Below, one piece after another: positions 45,164 through 56,000 of a stretch of 64,000 nt of DNA (its first letter is position 1; each line of letters begins with the position of its first letter). The stretch covers positions 2,842,609 through 2,906,608 of the forward strand of contig NC_019863.2 in NCBI RefSeq assembly GCF_002234675.1, read 5' to 3'. The notes under the pieces were generated by a model that saw only the letters and a list, made by a program, of their open reading frames with translations, did not search any database and was not told the DNA's origin. The position numbers and the translations under genes are program-made. Source of the DNA: Oryzias latipes (lineage: Eukaryota; Chordata; Actinopteri; Beloniformes; Adrianichthyidae).

Positions 45164-48100
45164 TTCAGAACCCCCTGATGAAGAGTAAAAACAAGGACCC
45201 GATTACGTCGCCCGGATTGGCGTCACCGGGGCCCCACTCTGGAGCCAGGCCCAGGGTTGGGGCTCGTAGACGAGCGCCTGGTGACCGCGGCTCTTCCCAC
45301 GGGCCCCGGTCGGGTACAGCCCGAAGGCGCGACGTGGGACCACTCTCCCATGGGCCCACCACCCATAGGAGACCCCAAAAGGGGCCGGTGCATTGTGGTT
45401 TGGGTGGCAGTCGAGGGCGAGTACCTTGGCTGCCCAAACCCCGGTCATGGAACTTGGCTTTTGGGACATGGAATGTCACCTCTCTGGGAGGGAAGGAGCC
45501 TCAGCTGGTGCAAGAGGTTGAGAGATACCGTCTAGATAGAGGGTCATGTCCCTCCGCCTTCGGGTGGGGGACAGGTCTCTAACTGTGGTTTCGGCTTACG
45601 GGCCGAACAGCAGCTTGGAGTACCAGACCTTCTTGGTGTCTCTCGAAGGGGTACTGGAAAGTGCCTCAACGGGGGACTCCATTGTCCTCCTGGGGGACTT
45701 CAATGCCCACGTGGGCAATGACAGTGCCACCTGGAGGGGCGTGATTGGTAGGAATGCCCCCCCTGATCTGAACCCGAGTGGTGTTTTGTTTTTGGACTTC
45801 TGTGCTCTTAACAGTTTGTCCATAACGAACACCATGTTCGAGCACAAGGGTGTCCATCAATACATCTGGCATCAGGACACCCTAGGCAGGAGGTCGATGA
45901 TCGACTTTGTAGTTGTTTCAGGCGACGTTCGGCCTTGTGTCTTGGACACTCGGGTGAAGAGAGGGGCGGAGCTGTCCACCGATCACTACCTGGTGGTGAG
46001 TTGGATTCGCTGGCGGGGAAGGAGGCCGGAAAGACTTGGTAGACCCAAACGTACTGTGAGGGTCTGCTGGGAATGTCTGGCTGAGCCCTCCGTTAGGGAA
46101 GTCTTTAACTCCCACATCCGGGAAAATTCAAACAGGTACCGAGGGAGGTTGGGGACATTGAGTCCAAGTGGACCATGTTTTCCACTTCCATTCTCTGCTG
46201 CTGCTCGGAGCTGTGGTCGCAAGGTCTCTGGTGCCTGTCGCGGCGATAACCCCCGAACCCGGTGGTGGACACCGGAAGTACGGGATGCCGTCAAGCTGAA
46301 GAAAGAGTCCTACCAGGTCTGGCTGGCTTGTGGGACTCCAGAGGCAGCTGACAGGTATCGGCAGTCTAAGCGAGCTGCGGCCCGGACCGTTGCGGAGGCA
46401 AAAACTCTGGTCTGGGAGGAGTTCAGAGAGGCCATGGAGAAGGACTATCGGTTGGCCTCGAAGAAATTCTGGCAAACCATCCGGCGTCTCAGGAGGGGAA
46501 AGCAGTTCTCCACAGTCACAGTTTTAAGTGCAGGTGGGGGGCTGTTGACCTCGACTGCGGAAATTGTCGGGCGGTGGAAGGAATACTTTGAGGATCTCCT
46601 CAATCCCACTGACATGCCTTCTTTTGAAGAAGCAGAGAACGAGGACTTTGGGGTGAGCCTGTCTATTACCCGGGCTGAAGTCACCGAGGTATTCAACGAG
46701 CTCCTCGGTGGCAAGGCCCCGGGAGTGGATGAGGTCCGCCCTGAGTACCTCAAGTCTCTGGATGCTGTGGGAGTGTCTTGGCTGACACGTCTCTGCAGCA
46801 TCGCGTGGCAGTTGGGAACTGTACCACTGGACTGGCAGACAGGGGTGGTGGTTCCCCTCTTTAAGAAGGGGGACCGGAGGGTGTGTTCCAACTACAGGGG
46901 AATTACACTCCTCAGCCTCCCTGGGAAAGTCTATGCCAGGGTACTGGAGAGGAGAGTCCGTCCGATAGTCGAACCTCGGATTCAGGAACAACAGTGCGGT
47001 TTCCGTCCTGGTCGTGGAACAGTGGACCAGCTCTACACCCTATCTAGGGTGCTGGAGGGTTTGTGGGAGTTCGCTCATCCAGTCCATATGTGTTTTGTGG
47101 ATTTGGAGAAGGCGTTCGACCGCGTCCCCCGTTGTATCCTGTGGGGGGGGCTCTGGGAGTGTGGGGTCCGGGGAGCCTTACTGAGGGCTGTCCGGTCTCT
47201 GGATGACCAGAGTAGGAGCTTGGTTCGCATAGCCGGCAGTAAGTCAGACCTGTTCCCGGTCCACGTTGGACTCCGGCAGGGCTGCCCTTTATCACCGGTT
47301 CTGTTCATAGTTTTCATGAACAGAATTTCTAGGTGCAGCCAGGGGCTGGAGGGGATCTGGTTTGGGGACCACAGGATTTCCTCTCTGCTTTTTGCAGATG
47401 ATGTTGTCCTGTTGGCTTCATCGAGCCAGGACCTCCAGCGTGCATTGGGGCGGTTTGCGGCCGAGTGTGAAGCGGCTGGGATGAGGGTCAGCACCGCTAA
47501 GTCCGAGGCCATGGTTCTTGACCGGAGAAAGGTAGCTTGCCATCTCTCGGTGGGTGGAGTATCCCTACCCCAGGTGGAGGAGTTTAAATATCTGGGGGTC
47601 TTGTTCACGAGTGAGGGAAGACCGGAGCGTGAGATTGACAGGCGTCCGTAGTTATGCGGTTGCTGTATCGGTCAGTTGTGGTGAAGAGAGAGCTGAGCCA
47701 AAAAGCAAAGCTCTCAATTTACCAGTCGATCTTCGTTCCAATACTCACCTATGGTCATTAACTATGGGTCATGACAGAAAGAACGAGGTCCCGAATACAA
47801 GCGGCTGAAATGAGCTTCCTCCGTAGGGTGGCGGGGCGCTCCCTTAGAGATGGGGTGAGAAGCTCGGTCACCCGCGGAGGGCTCGGAGTAGAACCGCTTC
47901 TCCTCCACATTGAAAGGAGCCAGTTGAGGAGGCTCTGGCATCTAGTCCATATGCCTCCTGGACGCCTCCCTGGAGAGGTGTTCCGGGCATGTCCCACTGG
48001 GCGGAGGCCCCGGTGAAGACCCAGGACACGCTGGAGAGACTACGTCTCTCGGCTGGCCAGCTCCTCTGGGGGAACCCCGAGGCGTTCCCCCCAGAGAAGC

Positions 48101-48206
48101 TGAAGGAAGTGGCTGGGGCGAGGGAAGTCTGGGCATCTCTGCTTAGACTGCTGCCCCCGCGACCCGGTCCCAGATAAGCAGCGGAAGATGGATGGATGGA
48201 TGGATG
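45164..48206 (+). mobile_element. Non-LTR retrotransposon (Rex/RTE-like LINE)
   Basis: The element is flanked by a 13-bp target duplication with one mismatch (GTCTCTCAAATGA at 45151-45163, GTCTTTCAAATGA at 48207-48219). It contains endonuclease and reverse transcriptase domains and ends in GGAT repeats (about 48185-48206), the tail style reported for Rex3/RTE elements. The family name is therefore likely but not tested. The near-matching duplication suggests a fairly recent insertion. Frameshifts near 45540, 46190 and 47650 make it inactive. Confidence 0.88.
45546..47651 (+). pseudogene. LINE endonuclease/reverse transcriptase frame
   Basis: The 701-codon frame has endonuclease motifs (SAYGPNSS, LLGDFNAHVG, SMIDFVVVS, STDHYLVVSW), then reverse transcriptase motifs (SNYRGITLLS, CGFRPGRGTVDQ, CFVDLEKAFDRVP, GLRQGCPLSPVLF) and the catalytic FADDVVLLAS. 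The first part of the endonuclease is missing: the upstream frame with AFGTWNVTSLGGKEPQLVQE (about 45456-45515) meets this frame near 45540 without the expected intervening residues. An internal frame disturbance near 46140-46215 changes the local sequence. The C-terminal part continues in other frames to about 48177 (MTERTRSRIQAAEMSFLRRV). Confidence 0.9.
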
Positions 48207-48359
48207 GTCTTTCAAATGAGTCTTTGCCTTTGTGGTTCTATAACCTGCTCTATAACCAGCAAAAGAACCTGATGATGTAAGAAAATGTCAACCAGAAACA
48301 CTGTAGCAAAGTGCTAGCTTTCTAGAAGAAACAGAGCGGATGACTCATTGATGAGTCTT

Positions 48360-48602
48360 TTGGCACATCACTTCACGGATCGCCACAGCAAAGCAGGGCT
48401 TGGCAGAGATGCCCTTCCTGACACACCCCTGTATTTTATCTGGGCTGGGGACGGGCACAGGGAGATCCAGATTTCTGGCTACACAGTAACACGAAGGGTC
48501 TTGCCTAAGGACCCACACTGGATGAGGATCATCAAACCCCCCTGGGGGTCCAACCCTGGTTTCCCATGAGCCCGTCCTACCCTTGACCAACGGAGCTATT
48601 AA
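48360..48602 (-). mobile_element. tRNA-derived SINE, second family
   Basis: On the minus strand it starts with an A-box-like TAGCTCCGTTGGTCAAGGGT and a degenerate B box (GGGTTGGACCCC), followed by a body containing GGCATCTCTGCC on the minus strand, familiar from common fish SINEs. Inferred from promoter-box resemblance and memory. Confidence 0.5.
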
Positions 48603-49754
48603 TTTCTCTTATCTGCTCTAAGCAAAGAAACCTGATGATGTAAGGAAACGACTACCATAATTGCTTCAGCAAAGCTTTTAAAAAGTAACAGACTGATCCT
48701 CTTAATGTGTCTCTGTAAGTTTTATAACAGGTTGGATTTTATAATTATGTAAAACGCAGCATCAAAAACAACAAAAGTGTTTTTGAAGAGAAATTGTCTT
48801 TTGTAAGTAACTGGGACTTTTTGGTCTCATTATTATAATTTTTAGAGTGTCTACGGAGAGCATTTTACTAAGTGACATTCATATCACAGAAAGGTGTTTG
48901 CTATTATTTGCTGTAACCACGTAACTGTCTTTTCCGGTCTACAAGGCAGACTAATACACACAAAAGAGGCCATAAAACAGCACTTTGTCGCTGCTCTTAG
49001 TGCAGTATCCAGGCAGTGTTGATTTCCATTGTGAACTCCCCATCTTCACTGCACTGCTCGCTTGTCACCATCGCATTAAGCCATAAGTACAAGGACTAAT
49101 TTTATACCTTTATATTCAGCTCACTCATAAGCCAGTGTTTGTCTGAAATGAGGGATTGTTCAGTGAGCCCACTTCAGTCAGGATTTATCACAGAGGAATA
49201 AATCAAAGGGTTGGTGCTGCTGAGTGAATCATGTTCTAACTCCATGACAGATTATGTAAATTATCGATCGTTCTACATGTCAACTGTAAAGTATAATCTG
49301 GTGAAAGAAGCATGTCATACTAAGCACTAGGAAGGAATGGTTTAATGATAGAAGAGAATCACAGCACGCTGCTTTATTATAATGTCATTCTTTGATCATA
49401 AAAGGGCTTTTCAACACTTTTGATAATTTGAATTTGGACACTAATAGGATATATTATACACACATGCATTAACCTGAAAGACTAAAGTGAGACAAACCCA
49501 CATATTGGTAAAGTTCTAATCCAAATGTTCAAAGTACAACACAACACTGTGTTTTATGCAGATAAATCCAGGGTACACCTTCACAGTCATTGGTCAAAAT
49601 CTCTGCTGGATGAATTGAAATTTCAGAGCATGTATTCATTCAGAGACGTTTTCACCCATGAGAGCCTGTTTCTCAAAGTCAATTGATCAACAAATCCAGA
49701 AAAGGAAAGGTCCACAAATTAGCTCTGAATTCCATGATTTGCACAGTTCAAAGT
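48603..49754. other. Region downstream of gpr62; no gene seen
   Basis: AT-rich. A minus-strand AATAAA near 49372 could serve as the gpr62 polyadenylation signal. Confidence 0.4.
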
Positions 49755-51041
49755 CTAAGCCTGCTCCTCTGGTATTTGCCCAGGAATCTTGTGAGCTTGG
49801 TTCTCCATGTTTCTGGGATTGGAGTTGGCAAAACTTGGATGAGTTTCTGATGAGCTGCTGGTTCTTTGAATAAACTGAAGAAAGTTTTCCTGAAACGAGC
49901 CCTCTAGGCTGGATGGCCCGATCTCCACAGGTTGGGTCACGCAGCAACGTCGAAACTTGACCAGTTCATCTCTGATTTGTCTGTTCAACAGCCCATAGAA
50001 GAATGGGTTGACTGCAAATGAGGAGTAGGCAAGCCAGTTGACTGCCTCCTCCAAGTCTCCAGGGCTCTTCATGGACCCCGTGAGGGACATTTGAAGGTGG
50101 AAAATGAAAAAAGGCAGCCAGCAAACTAAGAACTGGCCAACAATGAATGCCAAGGTGAGAGCAGCTTTGCCTCCACTGAAGGCCCTCTCTGGGGATAGTC
50201 TTTGGGGTAAAGTGCGGGTGGTGATGATCGTGGTCTGGCTGTTGATGGAGTCTGACCGATCTTTGGCAGGACTTGCATCTGCCCATGTTGGCACAGCGGG
50301 AACTTGCTGCAAAGCTGCAGAGCGGGCTACTTTGTACACAGCGGAGTAAACAGAAAAAATAACCACCACAGGAGCCAGGAAGCAGATCACACAAAACAGA
50401 ACGGCAAAGACTCCTCTCAACCGACTGTGACTGGCATGCAGAGAACAATGAGAGGCTGCAATGGAGCTCTGATGACCGTAAGGTGGCCAACCAAAAAGCG
50501 TAACCAAAGCCAAGAGAAGGGACTTGAACCAGATCAAGAGCATGACACCAATAACAAGGTTTATGGTCATTTTGACCTCATATCTCATGGGGTGTACAAT
50601 ATAGAAATAACGTTCCACACTGATGGCTGTGATGGTGAGAATGGACAGGCAAATGAGGAAAACATTGAGGAAGATGTAAACTTGACATTCCAGAATGGTG
50701 AAGACTACAGTGGCAAAGAAGGGGGAGCTGGATATGATTCCCAAAGGCATGAGGAGGATGGCACACAGCACATCCACTGCACAGAGGTGACACACAAATG
50801 CAAACTTTTTGAGGTGAGGGGCACGAGCAATAGCCACCATCACGCCAGTGTTGGCCAACAATGCTATGAGGTTCAGCGTTACCATGCAGAACAACCCAAA
50901 CAAGTCTTTCATTTGAGACTGGGAGCTTGTGACGACGCCCACATCAGGGGGGACTGTGGGATGGGGCCCAAATAACCCAGTGGAAAAATTAGAAATTGAA
51001 TGATCAGAGGTTATCATGGGGCTAGTCTTGTCAGCCATCAT
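49755..51041 (-). CDS. gpr62: Orphan GPCR, GPR61/GPR62 family, probably GPR62
   Basis: A single-exon frame of 428 residues with seven hydrophobic helices and one N-glycosylation site (NFS at 18). The DRY motif is ERY (SVERYFYIVHP), helix 6 has CWLPFF, and helix 7 has NPFFYG. The GGKAALTLAF-VGQF stretch before helix 6 and LAYSSFAVNPFFYGLL in helix 7 resemble GPR62 more than GPR61. The tail motif EGSFQENFLQF is shared with GPR61. Family members are amine-receptor-like orphans reported to signal constitutively through cAMP. The adjacent parp3 supports GPR62, since the two are neighbours in human. The start at 51041 is followed at once by a second Met. It is longer than human GPR62 (about 368), mainly in loop 3 and the tail. 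The long antisense frame at 50304-50975 is a shadow. Confidence 0.9.
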   Translation of the reverse strand: MMADKTSPMITSDHSISNFSTGLFGPHPTVPPDVGVVTSSQSQMKDLFGLFCMVTLNLIALLANTGVMVAIARAPHLKKFAFVCHLCAVDVLCAILLMPLGIISSSPFFATVVFTILECQVYIFLNVFLICLSILTITAISVERYFYIVHPMRYEVKMTINLVIGVMLLIWFKSLLLALVTLFGWPPYGHQSSIAASHCSLHASHSRLRGVFAVLFCVICFLAPVVVIFSVYSAVYKVARSAALQQVPAVPTWADASPAKDRSDSINSQTTIITTRTLPQRLSPERAFSGGKAALTLAFIVGQFLVCWLPFFIFHLQMSLTGSMKSPGDLEEAVNWLAYSSFAVNPFFYGLLNRQIRDELVKFRRCCVTQPVEIGPSSLEGSFQENFLQFIQRTSSSSETHPSFANSNPRNMENQAHKIPGQIPEEQA

Positions 51042-53008
51042 TCCTCCAGCCTTTCCTCCATCTGCATCTCAGATGATTGCGAACGTGGATTTCCTGTGCT
51101 CAGAAAAGAAAGCAAAATAGATTGATTATGTTCAGGCATTTGTGTAAACTACTACCAGTAATTGAACTGCCACTGGTAAAAGTAATGGAGAAATTATCCA
51201 ACCTCACTTTCATCGCTTTGGCTTTTCCTAAAAACACAATAAGACTTCCTAACCCAAAAATAATACTTCAACTATCTTAAAGTAAGTTCATATTACGAGT
51301 TCCATGCATCCGATTTTCTGGGATCTTTAACCCCTTCACAACTTTTAATGCAAATATTTAGGATCAACTTGAAAGCAAAAACATAAGTGAATTCTTTTTT
51401 TACCCCATTGCTGGAAATAAATTCAGGCATCAAGAGATTAAAAAAAATCAAATAAGAACATTTGATACAGGAGTGTAAGATGCTGCAGTAAAATACCATG
51501 TGATAAAGACATTGCAATAAACTAACTTCTATTGAATAATGAAATTCAATCCTTAATTACAGGAAAGTGTTAATTAAAAAAATCAATCTCCAAAGAAATG
51601 TTACGTCTCTAAAACTGTTTTCAATTTGGCCATTTTTTTACTTCAAGCTAAATATTCCAGGTTTCATTGGAGCCTAAAAACAATAAAAACTGTTGACGTG
51701 TTTTAATTTTTATATCATCCTTTCAGTCTTTTTTTTAAGCTCAAGTACGGTCATTTTAATTAAATTACTTACCCATAGTTCATCTTCACTCTTTGCAGTT
51801 TAAACCAGTTGGTTATCAGCTGTCCAACCAGGTTAAATTCCAGTTTAAGTCCCACATAGTAATAATAATTCTAAGGTGCTCAAAAAAGTAATGATCCAAA
51901 CAGGCATTTAAGTCACGCAGAAGATGGATGATTCCAAAGCTTGAATTTTATGCAAATTCCTGAAAAGCTTCTGATATCTTCTTTAATTACTCCTCCAGTG
52001 GCTCCTTTCCCCCTTATCTTCAGCTGTGCATGGCACTGACTGTCACACATTGTGACTCTGGACGGTTTTCTCTTTTTTCCCGTTTGCACATCAACACATG
52101 CTCCTCTGTTCCTCTTCAGCACCGTCCTTTCCTGGGTCCTACACTCCACCTCTTCAAAAGCCTCGTATCCACACACACATACACATATTTTTCAGTCATA
52201 TTTACGAGGATTATCATTTTATTAACTCATTAAAGTGATCTCATGTGCAATGTAGTTTCACTTGGAAGCAGCATTTCAGACACAATCAGAGCTTTTCTTA
52301 CAAGAAACCTTGTAACATCTCCCAAAACTTCATATGCATCTTTTCTGCAAATACAGAGAGCCTTAATGTTGCTGCGATGTACTGTCATTTTACAACTACT
52401 GCAAAGGTCCACACATTTTTAAAGCCATGCTGCATGCAAAAGATCCCAGACATTTATTTTCCTTCTAGTTAAGAACTCTTGAACCAAATCACACAGGTAT
52501 TCAAAGAAGAAACAATCCAAAGAGGAAAAAGGATTGATATAACCTTTTTAAAGACAATGTTCAAGAAGAGGAAACTTCCTTCTAAAGTAAACTGTTCGCC
52601 AAGTGGGTCCAGTACCTGCATATTATCCCATTTGCTCCACACTGGAGCAGAAGGCTAACAGACTTTGGTAAAACCAAAACATTCTTAGTCGCTTAATAAA
52701 GGACTGTCTGCAGCATCAAACTACAAGAAAAGTCCAAATGTAGCTGTGTTCACACATCTATGCAGATATAAATGTGACACTACAGTGCAAGGTTACAATC
52801 TTATCTATCAACAGAGAAAATAAGCATTACTTTCATCGTTTATGCAACGCAAGACACAAGTTGCAGCAGCACCATGCTGGAAGGCACAGAAAAGAATTAG
52901 GATTTGGTCATAGCAGTCATCTCAACACCTTAAAGCGATCTTCAGGTACATTAAACTCCACGACAGCTTATCTATCGCTCATGCTGAGGTGCTTCTCTGT
53001 GATTCCAA
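51042..53008. other. Intergenic between gpr62 and parp3; no gene seen
   Basis: AT-rich. Contains presumed gpr62 upstream sequence and the parp3 3' untranslated region; a minus-strand AATAAA lies near 52455. Confidence 0.45.
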
Positions 53009-56000
53009 TCATTGACGCATTTTCAGTTCCAGCAGGAAGCGAAGGCGACACTGGCTTTCCTTGTAAATGAGATATTCACTGTTGCAGAAGGAGCTGTTTG
53101 AGAACCGGGGCTGGTGTTGGGCTTTTCCTTGAGGAACGGCCACCTCTTTACCCTCCAGGGTGATGAAAGTGTCTTTAGAGGGATCTGTAAACAAAACCAA
53201 TCCAAAATTCATTTCTAATTTACATGTCACGACTTATCAGAAAAATTAGAAAGCTGCAGCTTCTACAACACAACATCTATCAGTAGCTTTGTCAAGACAA
53301 TGACGGTGCATCTGAGGTCTCATCCATTTCAATAAGCTTGAATGTTGTCCATTTGTTTCCTTAATACAGTTTTAAAAATTAATATATGGATTCCCCTCAT
53401 TTTGATAGCGTATTGTATATTTTTGGCATGTTTCTAAAAATTTGATTCCTGTGGTTCCTCGTTATTTTGTGGTTAACCTTTCGCAGCCTCCGTGTTACGC
53501 AGATTTTTCTCAGTAATTTGGCATTCCTTTTTTTTTTTTTCAGTGCACCATGTTGCGTGTCCTGACTGGCTGTTAAACTTGTCATTCAGTCTCCTCAGCA
53601 CGGTGTCTCCTGAACAGAATACGTTCAGTTTGACAGATCTACATATATCTTCGATCCTGAGTAGATCTTTGTTTTCATTCTAGAAAACTGGACTTATTTT
53701 TCTACCAAGGTTTGATTTGATTTTGATTTGGTTTTTTTTAAGCAATCAAGGCGAGAATAATGCAGAAAATAACACAATCAGCATTCGTACATTCATACAA
53801 AGACTTATCAAACGTAGGATCATTTTGATAATTCAGGTTTGAATTTTGAGAGTTTAAAACAAGGGAGAAAAGTATAAAAATGTTCAGTTTGTCTGATAAA
53901 AGTAAATAAAGCGTGCAGTAAGGAGTTTTACAACCTTAAAACTGACGCTGGGCTCGGCCAACAATTTCCAGAATTAATGCCATTCGATTGACGATTCTTT
54001 CGATCCACTTGATTCAATTTCATTTTGAATTGACACGGTTTGCACATTTAGACATATTTGCATAGAAATACAATAATAGTTGAATATGTCCTGAATTAGG
54101 GCTGCACGATATGAGGAAAACTTGCGATATGCGATATTAGTGATCAATATTGCGATAACGATAAATTTGCGGTAAATAAACAAATAGAAAAAAAACAAAA
54201 ACATCATTCCCATTTCATTGCAACAGTTTAAAAATTATACTCCAAATGACCCTCATCGACATGGGGGACAAACGTCAGGGTGGCTAACCCTGGTCCTCAA
54301 GAGCCTCAACCCTGTCTGTTTTCCAATTCTCCCTAGACTGCTCGATAATGATAACCAAAATCAGGTGTGTTCAGTCAATCAGGATGTGAAATCACTTGAG
54401 TCAGCCAATCAACAGCAAGCTGGTTAAGGAGAGCTGGAAAACAGGCAGGGTTGAGGCTCTTCAGGACCAGGGTTAACATAATAGGCCTCCATCTGATTGG
54501 TCAACAATGGGAAGGCGTCCATCTGATTGGTCAAAGCATAAAGGGATTTATTTGATTCGTTAAATGCTTCAAGCTGCTAGAAGATTGTTTAACACATTTT
54601 GGGTTTGCGATTTATTGCGATATTCGCCGTCTTTTGCGATATGCATATTGCAGAGCTGGATATTGCGATAACGATAAATTTGCGGTATATTGTGCAGGCC
54701 TATCCTGAATATATTTATATTAATCAAATACACTTCACATACTATGAAATCTGTTAGTGAAATAATAAACAAATGAGTAAGTCAGTCAGTCAGCCTGTCT
54801 ATCTGTCTTTCTGTAGCTATGCATCTATCTAAACGCACGTTTGGAGGCTTCCATGTTTAAAACTCATGCATTGCAACGCAAGTTTTAAGTCCATTTTCAA
54901 GCTCTTCATTCAAAACATGCAGCAATTGAACGCGCTATGAAAGTTGAACCAGTTGAACTTTGACCTATCAATCACTCAGCTTTGGTACCGACATAGGGGT
55001 TTGAGAAATGATCGTGAAAGAGAAATTGATTACAGTTTGGAATAGAGCTGAGAGCAAGATTCTTGAGATATGCACCACATGACATGTCTCTTCCAACTGT
55101 GAGTACACGCACTTATATCGGGTAGCGACAGTCCAGTGTGAACACCTTATGCTAAAAGTGCATTCAAGAATCCGCATTCCGCACGTTATTGAATGCGTCT
55201 CCCGTCAAAATCAGTTTCTTTTTATGCTAAAATGACACTTTTTAGACTAAACATTTTGAAAGATGTTCTAATTTATTACGATGTACCTGCAAGAGCAAAG
55301 ACTTTACAGTATGAAATAACTCCAGCGACCACAGTACCTGGTTCCACTCGACCTCGTGCCACCACACTGTCAAAACCTGAGGGCGCTTCCTTTAAAGAGG
55401 GCTCATCCTTGGTAATAGTGTACTCTCTTCCAAGTGCAACCTCGCTTAGAAACATCACCCCTGTTTTGTTTGAGGTGCGTACTAGAATTTGTGACAAAAA
55501 AAAAAAGGAATTCAGTACACTTTTCAAATCATTATCTTTTTCTAAATGAAGCTGTATCTGTGGCCTCACCGTAACATATAGACTTGCTGTTTTCAGATGC
55601 AAAATAGATCCCACGACCGACGCGGCCTCCTGACTGAGGCATTATCCTCAGGCCGCTCTTCAGAATAGCTGCAACCACTGCTATATTTGTACCGTGCCAA
55701 AGAAGACGACGATTTTCCAGCTTGTCGTTCTCAGCAAAACGCTGCCCCTACAGGGTGGAACAAGAATTACAGAAGCGGGCCCATTGCTCTTTTGTACTAC
55801 ATGTGGAGTTAGGGTTCTATGTGGGCCTACCTCCATCTCTCGATCAACCTCCCACACATTGACAATTGTTGGGTTATAGAATTTGTCAGAAGTTGCTTTA
55901 AGGTACGTTTCGATGATCTTCACAAACAAACAGAGATGGGATTTACTTCACATTGTTAAAAAAAAAAAAGAACGCGATGACTGAAAGGATTCCAGCAGTT

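Noticed and set aside
45165-47608. Several minus-strand frames opposite the LINE
   Set aside because: Shadows of GC-rich endonuclease and reverse transcriptase sequence.
50304-50975. 223-codon frame opposite gpr62
   Set aside because: Antisense shadow of a conserved seven-helix protein; no domain of its own.
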